45,975 nucleotides of DNA from Bacillota bacterium. Its GTDB lineage: Bacteria; Bacillota; Clostridia; Peptostreptococcales; Anaerovoracaceae. Shown here piece by piece: positions 34,520 to 43,866 of the stretch (its first letter is position 1; the number at the start of each line of letters is the position of its first letter). The notes under the pieces were generated by a model. The model was not told where the DNA came from. It saw only the letters and a list, made by a program, of their open reading frames with translations, and did no database searches. Location: positions 1 to 45,975 of the forward strand of contig JAFRHG010000035.1 in assembly GCA_017433375.1 (NCBI GenBank), read 5' to 3'. Both the position numbers and the translations under genes were made by a program.

Positions 34520-37500
34520 CTACTTGACCGTGACCTGGAAGGTGGTGTAGACGCCGTTCTGGGCGTAGGCGTAGATGGTGCAGGTGCCGGCCTGTTTACC
34601 GGTGACCATACCCTTCTTGCTCACCACCGCCACATTCGGGTTGGAGGACTCCCAGGCAATTGCTCTGTGCTTGGAGACCTTCTTCTTGCCCTTGACGGCC
34701 TTCGCCTTCAGCTTCTTGCTCTTGCCGACCGAGAGGACCTGCATCGCCTTCTTCGTCGGCTTCATTCTCTTGACGGACTTGTGGTTGCCCTTCTTGCCCT
34801 TGGTCGTCACGTGGACAGCCTTGGAGACGGCGACCACTCTGCCGTTCTGGTCAACGGCCATCACGATGAACTTGTAGTAGGTTCCCTTCTTCAGCTTCAT
34901 GCCATTGACATCCGTCGGCATGTACTTGAGGGTGTTCGCATTGAACTCCCTGAGTTTGACGAAGGTGAACTTCTTGCCCTTGGTATTGCACCGGTTGCCA
35001 TAGATGACAAACTTGGCTGTATTCATCCCCGGGTTCGCCCACTGCACGAGCACACCCTTCTTGCCTTTGGAAATGCCTCTCGCTTTCAGCAGCCCGAAGG
35101 AAGATTCGACAAGATCGCTGTCCGTATTCGTGTTGGTGATCTTCTTGTTCATTTGCTCCTCGGTCGGAAGGCTGCTGGGTTCCTTCTTGCCCGGCTTCTT
35201 GGCTGCGTCATAGGTTTCCTTGGCCTTCGTCACGGCAGCAACGGCGTCATCTACATCCTTCTGTGTAGACTCAGGATTCTTTACAACCTTCTGCGCTGCG
35301 GCAATGGCTTCATCGAGGGCCTTCTTTTCGGCTGCCGTTGTGTACAGCTCCGAAGGATCAACATCCTTGCCGTCTTCAGAAACCTTTACACCTTCTTTGG
35401 TATCCTGCGCGGCCTTGATGGCCTTCTTAAGCGGCGTGGGATCGACCTTGGCGGTGGAACGCGTCTCGGTATGCTGTGCATTTTTACCGCACACGCGCTT
35501 CTCTACGCCCTTGGCGCCGATGGTAGCAGGAGTATCTACTTCCCACGCACCCCATTCGTGGTCTTTATAGCTGGCAAACAGTTTCAGATCGTCGGTAACG
35601 GGATTGGCTGCGATATTCCACGGCGTGCCGTCCTTCGTAGTCCATTCGCCAGAGAACTCATGGCCTTCACCCCCTGTCGGCGAGTCGACTTGTCCATCAA
35701 TTTCGTTGATCGGCGTGTTGTAGACTACTTTCTGGCTTCCCAGTTGATCATCCTCATTATCTTCGCCGTCGAAATACGTTACGGTATATTTCCTGGGAAC
35801 CACCTTCGCGTAGAGGTGAATTTCTCCGGTCTCTCCAGGAATAGGTGTTGCGAAATCAAAGGGTCCGGTCAGTCCGACACTCTCAAGGACTACAGAGTCT
35901 TCTTCGGATTGGGGTAGTCCGGTGGCATTCGTGAACCAGCACTTACCTTCTTTACTCTCGAGCTCATAGGCGGCTCGAAGATCCATTCCCGCAAGAGCAT
36001 ACAGATCTTCCGTCGGGTCGTAAGCTGCAGACCCGGTATCGGCCCAATAGCTGTCCGTATAGATGCCCTTATCTGTTTCATCAGCGGTATCAGGTTCCCA
36101 TAACAGCGTATAGGTCACTTTGCATTTCGTCGCGTTATTTGTCCATTTCGCGTAGAGGGTCGTGTCTTTCGTCAACGCCGAAGTGCTCAGACAGGGCTTT
36201 GTGCAGGCCTTATCCGTGCACCAGCCGCCGAAATAATACCCCTCACCCGCAATCGTTGGTGTGGCATTAAGCGCAGGCGCGCTTCCGTATGGTATCTTCT
36301 CAGGTCCTGGAACGCCGCTCACTTCTTCGCCTTCCGGCGCATTGCCATCGTAGGTTACTTTTACCTGGGCAAAGTTGGCCAGGACCGCAACGTCAGCAGC
36401 GGGTACGATGAATGAATACTTATTGTTACCTACCTTGTCCGGTGTGAACTCCTTACCCAGTGACGAATCAGGATTTACCGGAATTGCCACGATCTCTTTC
36501 AGGCCATAGTCTTGATCCGGTGTCACCGTCAGGGTGACGGGGGTTCCGTATTCCACTTCTTTGAGGGAGTAGGTGTACCCATCTTCTGTAACAGATGTGC
36601 CGCCCGCGATCGTTATGGAACCGTTCGCAACGGGATCAACTTTCATTTCCCCGTCCTTATCTTTCGTAACATCCCCAACAGCCATGGCGGCAGCCGTGTA
36701 CTTGACCGGGGTCCACTTAGCGTACAGCGTCAGTTTATTGTTAACGAATTTTTGTTCAACGAGTTCAGTGTTAACAGTCGCGGTGAAATCGTAGGCCGTT
36801 GTGCAGTTCCTGTCCACATACCAGCCCTCGAAGGTGTAGCCCGTGGCTGCGGGATCCTGCGGAACCGCCACCGATGCACCGAATGCAACGGATTGCTTCT
36901 CCGGCGCGGTGCCGTGGCCGTTCGCGTCGAACTGCACGGAATACAGGTCGCGCGTTTCCGTATGACTGGCATCTCTTTTGCACACGCGCGTCTGCTCGCC
37001 CTTGTTGTTATTATTTTCTGAAACTTTCGTAGTGGTCTTCCACTCGCCCCAGTCATGACCGATTGGATCGATGATGGAATCTTTCTTTGAAATCTCGACT
37101 GTGCAGTCGGCGTCAGCGAAGTACTTATCGCAATCCGCGCACCTGTAGTGCTCCGTCCGTCCGTTGACATCACAGGTCGGGTCTTTCCCGTCGTAATGCA
37201 CCGGGTCGTGTTCCGTGGCGACAACGGTGAGCCAATCCGAATAAACCTTCACTTTCTTGTTATTGATGATGTAGGGGCGCACTCTATAGGTGCCCGGCTT
37301 CGTGAACTTCACATCGCCGGTGGCGCTATTCACAACGATGCCGCTGCTGGCAGGTTCACGGCTTTCCCAGCGGACCGGAGTTTCGAGTACTACGTCGTCT
37401 TTGTCGGTCACCTCATAGGTCATCTCGTTTCGCAGGTTGATTGGCTTTTTATAGAAGCCTTTATAGCTTCCTTCCGCCGTGACAGCAGGATCGTCAAGTC

Positions 37501-39613
37501 CAATATTCACAACGTTTATTGTCACAACGGGCGTCTGGATGTTTGAATCAGTCAAATTCTGGAGACCCGGTGTCTTCTCTTGCTCGGCGCCGCTCTGGAT
37601 CGTCATTGCCTGTGCGCCTTCTTTGAATTTCCAGGTCAGGTAGATGGTGCCTCCTTGCGCATTCTGACCATCGACTTTCGGCACAAGCGTATCTCCTTCC
37701 AATGTGACAGGATCACCATCCAGCAGGTATCCATTGTTTATGATATCACCATTTGCATCGCAACGGTTCCATTCACCCCACTCCGGATTGAATCCATAGA
37801 AAGCGACATCGTGACTGTTGTAGCCCTCCAAAGGCAGCGAATTACGATCCATCGTGTAGTTGCTGTACAACACGTAATTCGTTTTCGGAGTCGTGACGTA
37901 GGCGAGGTCATACAGAGGATAGATTTTACCCGCACTGGAGACCGTCTTGTCCTGTTCGGCCGTCAGTTTTCCCGGTGTTTCGTAGAAGTAATTCTGCTTC
38001 GCAATACTTGTAACATGCGGAGCATCGTAGCCTCCTGATATATAACTCTCCACGTCGCTCCAGTCGATGTCTTTGCTCGGGCTGAACCTGCTCGCGGTGC
38101 TGTGGGATTCGAGTGTGCGTCCCTGTTGAGAATCGTAATTGGAAACACTTTTGTTCGTGACAACGCGGCTGTACAGGTCGTCCGTTGCGTCGCACCCATA
38201 GGAAGCACTATCCTTATCCTTGGTGTCGAACTTGATGACGAGGGACTGCTTTTCGTAAAGGTTGTTGTCGTATATGCCGCCGGCGCCGGCCCCGCTGCAG
38301 TTACCGCTCATCGCGAAGATCGCCACCTTGTAGTTCAGGATGACCGGCTGCTGATAGCTCTGGGTATAGGTAGAGGTGGTGGTCTTATGATCGATATTTG
38401 TAGCCGTATGCGGAGGAAGCGCTATGGTGGTCTCCACAGCCTTGCTTACCTCTTTCGCTACGCTGTGCCCCATTTCGGCGCCCAGCGCGCCGGCCATTTT
38501 CCAGGCCGCGCCCCAGTTCATCCCCATCGAAATAGTATCCGAAGAGCTTTCGGTGCTCGAGCCGCTGCCAAACATATCATCATTCCAGAAGCTTGTTTCC
38601 GAGCTGGACTCGGTTTCGCTCACACCAATATTCGCGCCCATATTCTGATCCAGTTCACAGGAAGCGAGAGCAGACAGATTCATGCTGGTCGTTTCGGTTA
38701 CGGAATCTCCCAGCATTGCGGAATGCAGGATCTCCTGCTGCTGCTTGTTTTCGACAAAGGAAGAATTCGTGCCCTTATCGGTCGTGGTGGGCTTAAAACT
38801 ATTATTCGGCTGCACAGTAACATAGTCGAGATCTTCCGCAGCCACCGGCACCGGCTCGAAGTCGTAGAATGCGATGCCGAAGGATGTGTAATCATATTCT
38901 TTCGATGAACCCTTGCAGTTAATGGCCGTCACGATGTTGGCAAAACCGGTCGTCTCTGTATCGTCGTCCAGGCTGCTGAGTGTATCTTCGCCTGCATCCA
39001 GAAAATCATCTGTTGTAAGAGAGAAATTCTTTTCGATATTGTGAAGCGACTCTGCCATCATTGTGCGCGCCTCGCTCTGGCTGGAGATCGGCTTGACACC
39101 TGAGACAACAAACTGGTCCCAGTTCTGTTCACCCGCGCGGCTCGGGTACGTTTGCTTGAGTTTATCCCTGAGGCTCCAGCAGCTCCATGTCTCATCCTTA
39201 TACTTGTCATTATGGCCTCTGGACATGTCAAAATAGGCGTTAAAGCCAGCTCGGCTCATGCAGCCGCCGTTGTTTTCATAGCCATAGAAGTCGACCAGCT
39301 GGCCTGCCTGATCGCGGAAGACACCAGTCGCTATCTTACTCCATTCGGGCAACAGCTTGTTCTTCACGATTTCCTGAATGTTGCTTGTGTTCAGGGTGTA
39401 CGTCGTCTTACCGGAATCGGCGCCCAGGCTCTGATAGTCGAACTTACCATCAAGCGTGAACGACTCGATTCGCTTGCTGGCGTCATTGTCCACGTACTTC
39501 TGATTCGAGGCCTGCATCTCGCCCGACGTGGTGTCGCCCCATGCGGCAGACATCGGCGTCAGCGCAAGCGCCACGGCGAACAAAAAGACTATAAACTGTT
39601 TTCGTCGATTCAT
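34520..39613 (-). CDS. Large secreted multi-domain protein with aerolysin-like, InlB-like, FIVAR and Ig-like parts
   Basis: 1697 residues. Start MNRRKQFIVFLFAVALALTP has GGAGGGA six bases upstream; signal peptide about 1-26. Residues about 290-440 are rich in alternating Ser/Thr and end with TTIALPPHTATNIDHKTTTS and PVILNYKVAIF, resembling the membrane-inserting and PPxT region of ETX/MTX2 (aerolysin-type) toxins; this is inference. Then an Ig-like stretch (740-800), Cys-pair modules with GHDWGEW (800-890 and 1350-1390), InlB-type repeats ending LYAKW or similar (890-970, 1085-1160, 1275-1350), a FIVAR domain (1390-1475), an FN3-like part (1515-1605) and a Big_2 domain (1625-1697, ending FQVTVK). 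No LPxTG and no C-terminal membrane segment, so attachment is unclear; the last 200 residues are lysine-rich. AT-richer than neighbours. Confidence 0.88.
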   Translation of the reverse strand: MNRRKQFIVFLFAVALALTPMSAAWGDTTSGEMQASNQKYVDNDASKRIESFTLDGKFDYQSLGADSGKTTYTLNTSNIQEIVKNKLLPEWSKIATGVFRDQAGQLVDFYGYENNGGCMSRAGFNAYFDMSRGHNDKYKDETWSCWSLRDKLKQTYPSRAGEQNWDQFVVSGVKPISSQSEARTMMAESLHNIEKNFSLTTDDFLDAGEDTLSSLDDDTETTGFANIVTAINCKGSSKEYDYTSFGIAFYDFEPVPVAAEDLDYVTVQPNNSFKPTTTDKGTNSSFVENKQQQEILHSAMLGDSVTETTSMNLSALASCELDQNMGANIGVSETESSSETSFWNDDMFGSGSSTESSSDTISMGMNWGAAWKMAGALGAEMGHSVAKEVSKAVETTIALPPHTATNIDHKTTTSTYTQSYQQPVILNYKVAIFAMSGNCSGAGAGGIYDNNLYEKQSLVIKFDTKDKDSASYGCDATDDLYSRVVTNKSVSNYDSQQGRTLESHSTASRFSPSKDIDWSDVESYISGGYDAPHVTSIAKQNYFYETPGKLTAEQDKTVSSAGKIYPLYDLAYVTTPKTNYVLYSNYTMDRNSLPLEGYNSHDVAFYGFNPEWGEWNRCDANGDIINNGYLLDGDPVTLEGDTLVPKVDGQNAQGGTIYLTWKFKEGAQAMTIQSGAEQEKTPGLQNLTDSNIQTPVVTINVVNIGLDDPAVTAEGSYKGFYKKPINLRNEMTYEVTDKDDVVLETPVRWESREPASSGIVVNSATGDVKFTKPGTYRVRPYIINNKKVKVYSDWLTVVATEHDPVHYDGKDPTCDVNGRTEHYRCADCDKYFADADCTVEISKKDSIIDPIGHDWGEWKTTTKVSENNNNKGEQTRVCKRDASHTETRDLYSVQFDANGHGTAPEKQSVAFGASVAVPQDPAATGYTFEGWYVDRNCTTAYDFTATVNTELVEQKFVNNKLTLYAKWTPVKYTAAAMAVGDVTKDKDGEMKVDPVANGSITIAGGTSVTEDGYTYSLKEVEYGTPVTLTVTPDQDYGLKEIVAIPVNPDSSLGKEFTPDKVGNNKYSFIVPAADVAVLANFAQVKVTYDGNAPEGEEVSGVPGPEKIPYGSAPALNATPTIAGEGYYFGGWCTDKACTKPCLSTSALTKDTTLYAKWTNNATKCKVTYTLLWEPDTADETDKGIYTDSYWADTGSAAYDPTEDLYALAGMDLRAAYELESKEGKCWFTNATGLPQSEEDSVVLESVGLTGPFDFATPIPGETGEIHLYAKVVPRKYTVTYFDGEDNEDDQLGSQKVVYNTPINEIDGQVDSPTGGEGHEFSGEWTTKDGTPWNIAANPVTDDLKLFASYKDHEWGAWEVDTPATIGAKGVEKRVCGKNAQHTETRSTAKVDPTPLKKAIKAAQDTKEGVKVSEDGKDVDPSELYTTAAEKKALDEAIAAAQKVVKNPESTQKDVDDAVAAVTKAKETYDAAKKPGKKEPSSLPTEEQMNKKITNTNTDSDLVESSFGLLKARGISKGKKGVLVQWANPGMNTAKFVIYGNRCNTKGKKFTFVKLREFNANTLKYMPTDVNGMKLKKGTYYKFIVMAVDQNGRVVAVSKAVHVTTKGKKGNHKSVKRMKPTKKAMQVLSVGKSKKLKAKAVKGKKKVSKHRAIAWESSNPNVAVVSKKGMVTGKQAGTCTIYAYAQNGVYTTFQVTVK

Positions 39614-39690
39614 AGTTGTTCCCTCCTTCATTGACAATGATACGACTACTGCTCGAGGTTTATACTGAATACATTAATATCCGTCTTCGC

Positions 39691-39740
39691 GGTATTCTGA
39701 CGTATTCTACCAAACCAAACCGTTAAAAATCCGTTAAAAT
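39691..39740 (-). promoter_or_regulatory. Upstream region of the surface protein gene with two sets of direct repeats
   Basis: CCGTTAAAAAT and CCGTTAAAATT at 39720-39730 and 39731-39741, exactly 11 bases apart; GTATTCT at 39692-39698 and 39702-39708, ten bases apart. A minus-strand TAGAAT -10 lies between them, without a good -35, as expected for an activated promoter. The first repeat shares CGTTAAAAATCC with the two-component intergenic region at 42301-42312. Confidence 0.5.
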
Positions 39741-39780
39741 TTAAAAGTTTTGCTTTTTCAGCATTTTTTTCGTCATATGA

Positions 39781-39845
39781 AAAAAAGGCGTCCGCACAGG
39801 CAGATGCCTCTCTCAAAATGACGGCGGTTCGACATCCGACGCCCC
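39781..39845 (-). terminator. Probable terminator of the ATPase gene
   Basis: On the minus strand GGGGCGTC right after the stop can pair with GGACGCC, followed by seven T (plus 39781-39787). The intervening 40 bases contain a smaller GGCA/TGCC hairpin. Confidence 0.6.
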
Positions 39846-41204
39846 TTAAAGCAGCCATGTCATATATGGCGGGATACAGATGATCTCATCTTTTATCGAC
39901 AGGTTCTTCGGATGGATCAGATAACATTCCCCTATGCGTTCCCTGTATTTTTCTTTGAATCGGTTTAACGAAACGGTTGAATAGCGTTTTGATGACTTTA
40001 CCTCAATCGGATAGATCTTATACTTCAGTTTCTTATTGTCTGAAATCAGAAAATCGATCTCCATATCATTTCTGTGCTTTTCCTCATTATAGTGTGTGTA
40101 AAAGTACAGTTTATGTCCGTTGGCAGCAAGCATCTGCGCAATTGCGTTTTCATAGAGCATCCCTTCATTCATGGATAGTTCGTCATTCAGTATCTGTTTA
40201 TATACTTCTTCCTCCAGCAGGGCATTCTCATCAAACGCATGGCTGACCAGCAGACCGGTATCCGCAAGATAGCATTTGATATATGTACGGGTCTCGTTAA
40301 GGGAAAGCCCCACATTCGGATCCGCGCACAGAAAGCATTCATTGGATATCATGGAATCCGACAGCCAGAAGAAGGATTCCTCATATTGTTCCGCATAGGA
40401 TCCCTCTTGTACCTTCTTGAAGACAACACGTTTTTCGTGTCTGGAGAGCAATCCGGGCAGCTGGTCATAGATCGCAAGGACCTTGCCCCTGTATCTTGCG
40501 TTGATCTTCATGATATCTTCCCTGTACAGCGCGAGGATGTCTCTTTTCTCGACATCTGCTTCTGCGAAACTTCTGTGGCTTTCGAGAAATGCTGTTACCG
40601 CCCTTGGCATACCGCCAACCAAAAGGTATTGTTTGAACAGCAGCATTGCCTTGCCGTGGAGAGATCTTTCCAGCGGCTTCCGTTCTCTGAAGCAGGACCT
40701 GATGTATTCCAGCAGCATCTCCTCTCCCATCGCTGCCGCAAATTCTTCAAAATCCAGGGGGTACATGGAAATACGCCTCTCCTCGGATGGGATCACAATA
40801 TCCCGAACGTTTTCCCGAATGGAGATCAGAGAGCCGGTTTCGAGATAATCATATCTCCCATCAGCAACCAGGTATTTTATTGCCGCTCTTGCCTGAGGAA
40901 ACATTTGCACCTCATCAAATATAATCAGGGAATCCCGCTCTTTCAGTCTGACTCCGTAATGTGCCTGGAGCATCATGAACAGCGTATCCAGGTCATTCAG
41001 ATAGTTTGTAAAATAGCTCTCTGTTTCTGCATCTTTCTTTGCAAAGTCAATCACCAGATATGAGCTGTACTCGTTCTTGGCAAACTCTTCAGCGATCGTA
41101 CTCTTTCCTACCCGTCTCGCTCCTTCGATCATGACCGCACGGGAACCCCGGGCATCGTTTTTCCATGTCAGCAGTTTGTCGTATATTTTTCTCTTGAGTA
41201 TCAC
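39846..41204 (-). CDS. AAA-type ATPase with DUF4143 domain
   Basis: About 452 residues. N-terminal ATPase: Walker A MIEGARRVGKSTIAEEFA (residues about 24-40), Walker B DSLIIFDEVQMFPQAR, sensor-like ETGSLISI. C-terminal DUF4143 part with NDMEIDFLIS and YKIYPIEVKSSKRYS, which resembles a PD-(D/E)XK nuclease core. Start taken at GTG 41204, because AAAGGAG lies seven bases upstream; an upstream ATG (41264) would run through the repeat array. These ATPases are common, patchily distributed and of unknown role. Clearly AT-rich compared with the flanks, suggesting transfer. Confidence 0.88.
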   Translation of the reverse strand: MILKRKIYDKLLTWKNDARGSRAVMIEGARRVGKSTIAEEFAKNEYSSYLVIDFAKKDAETESYFTNYLNDLDTLFMMLQAHYGVRLKERDSLIIFDEVQMFPQARAAIKYLVADGRYDYLETGSLISIRENVRDIVIPSEERRISMYPLDFEEFAAAMGEEMLLEYIRSCFRERKPLERSLHGKAMLLFKQYLLVGGMPRAVTAFLESHRSFAEADVEKRDILALYREDIMKINARYRGKVLAIYDQLPGLLSRHEKRVVFKKVQEGSYAEQYEESFFWLSDSMISNECFLCADPNVGLSLNETRTYIKCYLADTGLLVSHAFDENALLEEEVYKQILNDELSMNEGMLYENAIAQMLAANGHKLYFYTHYNEEKHRNDMEIDFLISDNKKLKYKIYPIEVKSSKRYSTVSLNRFKEKYRERIGECYLIHPKNLSIKDEIICIPPYMTWLL

Positions 41205-41215
41205 GATGACTCTCC

Positions 41216-41325
41216 TTTGATTATGCGCATATATGTCGCGCGCCATTTCTTTGATTATACGCACATTTTAGCATTGCTTCTGATTATACGCAAGTGTTTA
41301 TCCCTGACATCTTTGATTATGCGCG
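41216..41325. repeat. Four spaced direct repeats upstream of the ATPase gene
   Basis: TTTGATTATGCGCA (41216-41229), TTTGATTATACGCA (41250-41263), TCTGATTATACGCA (41279-41292), TTTGATTATGCGCG (41312-41325), spaced 34, 29 and 33 bases, about three helical turns. On the minus strand each contains a TATAAT or CATAAT, so they may be repeated promoters or binding sites for a regulator. Confidence 0.85.
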
Positions 41326-41460
41326 CACTATTTCTGAAACGACACTATAATCATTTTGTTCAGATTATTGAAAGAAGCCCCCTGATCCGGGGGCTCCGTG
41401 TGTGCGTTCAGTTTGGCGGCAAAGGCAATCCTGCCTGCGTTATCTGATTCTTCTTTCCGG

Positions 41461-42219
41461 CTACAATTCTTTCCTCGCCCAGTCATACTGGGACATGTAG
41501 ACGCCCTTGTACTGGTTCACTGCCCTCGGATCTCCGTCCAGATAGGCGAAATAATCGCAGGCGACCCGGTTTCTGTTGATGCCCAGCTTTCCCCAGTCCC
41601 TGATCAGGGCCTCGTCCTGTCCGATTCCGGCAAGGGCATTGTTCAGGTCTTTTTTCACCACGCGGAAATAGGAGTCGGAGTTGGTCCGGAAAATCGCGTT
41701 GCAGATATCCGCGGAGGAGCAAAGGGCGCCCGCCTTGTCCACCAGATAGGCCAGCAGCTCCTTGGACCGTTTGGTAAAGGCCGCGACCGGCTCCCCCTGG
41801 TAAAACACCTCGAATTCGCCGAAGCACCGGATGTACAGGCCCTGCTCCGCGACCGTGTTCACGCTGGCCCGGCGAAGCATGCTCAGGGCGTGCTCGATTT
41901 TTTCCTTCGTGATGGGCTTCATCAGATAGTCGCTGGCGCCCAGGTTGAAGGCCTGCACGGCATAATCGCCGTATCCCGTGCAGAACACAATGTCGCAGTC
42001 CGGGTAGACGGCTTTGATCCGTTTCGCCAGGTCGACCCCGTTCATGTTGTCGATGGCAATGTCCAGGAAGGCGATCGTGATCTCCTTTTCGGGCAGGGCG
42101 GCCAGGGCATCCTCGGTGTTGTCAAAGGCCAGGACTTCCGCTCCCGGCAGCGCCTCGCGGATCCGATTGGCCAGATGCCTTAACAGGGTGACTTCATCTT
42201 CTACGGCAAGTATCCTCAT
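41461..42219 (-). CDS. Response regulator with SARP-like winged-helix output domain
   Basis: 252 residues. Receiver domain 1-120: MRILAVEDEVTLLRHLANRI, FLDIAIDNMNGVDLAKRIKA with the phospho-acceptor Asp, FCTGYGDYAVQAFNLGASDY, LMKPITKEKIEHAL. Output about 128-250: LYIRCFGEFEVFYQGEPVAA, FTKRSKELLAYLVDKAGALC, then LNNALAGIG and ACDYFAYLDG; this looks like the OmpR/SARP-type DNA-binding fold found in SAPR-family regulators, not LytTR. Divergent from its likely kinase gene. Targets unknown; see the shared repeats at 39720 and 42301. Confidence 0.88.
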   Translation of the reverse strand: MRILAVEDEVTLLRHLANRIREALPGAEVLAFDNTEDALAALPEKEITIAFLDIAIDNMNGVDLAKRIKAVYPDCDIVFCTGYGDYAVQAFNLGASDYLMKPITKEKIEHALSMLRRASVNTVAEQGLYIRCFGEFEVFYQGEPVAAFTKRSKELLAYLVDKAGALCSSADICNAIFRTNSDSYFRVVKKDLNNALAGIGQDEALIRDWGKLGINRNRVACDYFAYLDGDPRAVNQYKGVYMSQYDWARKEL

Positions 42220-42298
42220 TGTTCCGCCTCTTCAGACTCCCTTCTCCTCATTCCTTTCCCCTTCTCCGGGATCTCCGTATATATAATGTACCAAAAAA

Positions 42299-42320
42299 CG
42301 CGTTAAAAATCCTCTATAAT
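42299..42320 (+). promoter_or_regulatory. Promoter and candidate regulator site for the sensor kinase
   Basis: CGTTAAAAATCC (42301-42312), identical to 12 bases upstream of the large surface gene, immediately followed by TATAAT (42315-42320). The motif covers the region next to the -10 where an activator could act. A second -10-like TATACT lies at 42357-42362. Confidence 0.5.
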
Positions 42321-42396
42321 TTTCATTTCTTCTTTTCCCGCAGCGGAAACCGGTGGTATACTTGACGAAAACCACGAGGAAACAAGAGGAAATACC

Positions 42397-43800
42397 ATGA
42401 ACCCACTGATCGCCCTGACACAATCCCATTACAAGCAAATCCGGTTAATCCTCTTCATCACTTTATCTTCCCTTACGCTGTTCTGCATCGGGGAAGCCAT
42501 TTACAACAACGTTTTCCGGGAAAGCTTTGCCGGTATCGTCGTGACCGCCGAGCTCATCGGACTCACGTTTTTGTCCCTGCTGTCAGGGTACATCTATTGG
42601 AAAGTGGAAGAAGCATCTCCGCTGACGCGGCAGTTCACCCTGTTTTACGTCACCCTGTACGTGGCGGTCTTCTTATCCGCCATCGGCATCGGCATCTATC
42701 ACACCCCGGGCCACGTCGGGCTGCTCACCACCCTCTCCACCCTGAGCTACTTTTTCGTCACGATGGCCTACCTGATGCTGTGGTATTACGAAAAACAGTT
42801 CATTCCCGACTCCCCGCTGATCCGTGCCGTTTCCGTCCTGATCCTGGTCGTGGTCAGCCTGTATACGCTCTGCCTCATCGTCAACCTGTTCCACCCGATC
42901 CTCTTCCTCGTCACCGAAGACGGCGGGTTTTCCGAGAGCGTGACCGATTACATCAGCATTATCACGGGTTGCCTTTGCCTTATCCTTCTCTTCGTCGCCA
43001 CCCTCTTCTCGTCCATGAGCCGGACGCGGAAGTTCTCGTTTTTATGCTGTATTTTCGCTCCCGCCCTCTTCGCCACCTGCGCGATCAACTACGATGTCCT
43101 GGGCATGGGCATCTATCTCCTGGGCCTGTTCTGCTATATGATCCTGCTGCCCCTTTCTCTCGTGTTCTTCAGCTCCCATGAGGGCCTTGAGCAGGACCTT
43201 CAGCGGTACGAAGAGGAACATGTGCAGCTCCAGGTTTCCGCGATGATCTCCCAGATGCAGCCCCACTTCCTGCACAACTCCCTGGCCGTGATCGCGGCCC
43301 TCTGCGAGGAGGATCCCAAGCTCGCCGCCCAGGCCACCACCGCCTTCTCCGACTATCTCCGGGAAAATCTGAATTTCGCGGACAAAAGCAATCCCGTCTC
43401 CTTTTCCAAGGAGCTGAATCACATCCGCACCTATGTCTGGCTTGAGGAGCTCCGCTTTCCCAACAAGCTGACGGTGGAATACGACATCAACTGCACCGCC
43501 TTCCAGGTCCCGGCCCTGTCGGTGCAGCCCATGGTGGAAAACGCCATCAAGCACGGCATCTGCAAAGCCCGCTCCGGCGGGACGGTCCGGCTCTCCTCCC
43601 GGGAAACCGACACCGCCTTCCTCGTCACCATCTCCGACGACGGGGTCGGATTCGACGTGGGGAAAACCGCGGACGATGCCAACCGCCACCTGGGCATAGA
43701 GAATTCCCGGGAGCGGATCCGGAAAATGATGGGCGGCAGCCTGGACATCGAAAGCACCCCGGGAGAGGGAACGGTGGTCACCATTACGATTCCGAAGTGA
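42397..43800 (+). CDS. Membrane sensor histidine kinase (LytS/YehU-like kinase core)
   Basis: 467 residues. About seven hydrophobic segments in the first 270 residues (LILFITLSSLTLFCIGEAIY, VVTAELIGLTFLSLLSGYIY, FYVTLYVAVFLSAIGIGIYH and on to YLLGLFCYMILLPLSLVFFS). Then the His_kinase block QMQPHFLHNSLAVIAALCEE with the phospho-accepting His, VQPMVENAIKHGICKARSGG (N box), DDGVGFD and GIENSRERI in the ATPase. AGAGGA upstream of the ATG. No extracellular sensing domain, so the membrane part itself probably senses. Partner: the divergent regulator. Contains TTGCCTTTGC at 42969-42978, read as CLC. Confidence 0.9.
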   Translation: MNPLIALTQSHYKQIRLILFITLSSLTLFCIGEAIYNNVFRESFAGIVVTAELIGLTFLSLLSGYIYWKVEEASPLTRQFTLFYVTLYVAVFLSAIGIGIYHTPGHVGLLTTLSTLSYFFVTMAYLMLWYYEKQFIPDSPLIRAVSVLILVVVSLYTLCLIVNLFHPILFLVTEDGGFSESVTDYISIITGCLCLILLFVATLFSSMSRTRKFSFLCCIFAPALFATCAINYDVLGMGIYLLGLFCYMILLPLSLVFFSSHEGLEQDLQRYEEEHVQLQVSAMISQMQPHFLHNSLAVIAALCEEDPKLAAQATTAFSDYLRENLNFADKSNPVSFSKELNHIRTYVWLEELRFPNKLTVEYDINCTAFQVPALSVQPMVENAIKHGICKARSGGTVRLSSRETDTAFLVTISDDGVGFDVGKTADDANRHLGIENSRERIRKMMGGSLDIESTPGEGTVVTITIPK

Positions 43801-43831
43801 TGCATGCGCTGTACCGGGCGATAAGGATAAG

Positions 43832-43866
43832 AAAGAGGAGGATCCCTTTGCTGGTCCTCCTCTTTT
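43832..43866. terminator. Shared terminator of the kinase and second surface gene
   Basis: AAAGAGGAGGA (43832-43842) pairs with TCCTCCTCTTT (43855-43865), 12-base loop. Followed by TTTT on the plus strand after the kinase stop; on the minus strand the tail is less T-rich. Confidence 0.75.

Noticed and set aside
41205-41264. ATG at 41264 as start of the ATPase
   Set aside because: It would translate through the direct-repeat array, and the GTG at 41204 has a strong ribosome site.
41216-41325. The repeat array as a plasmid-type replication origin
   Set aside because: No replication initiator gene and no DnaA boxes were recognised nearby.
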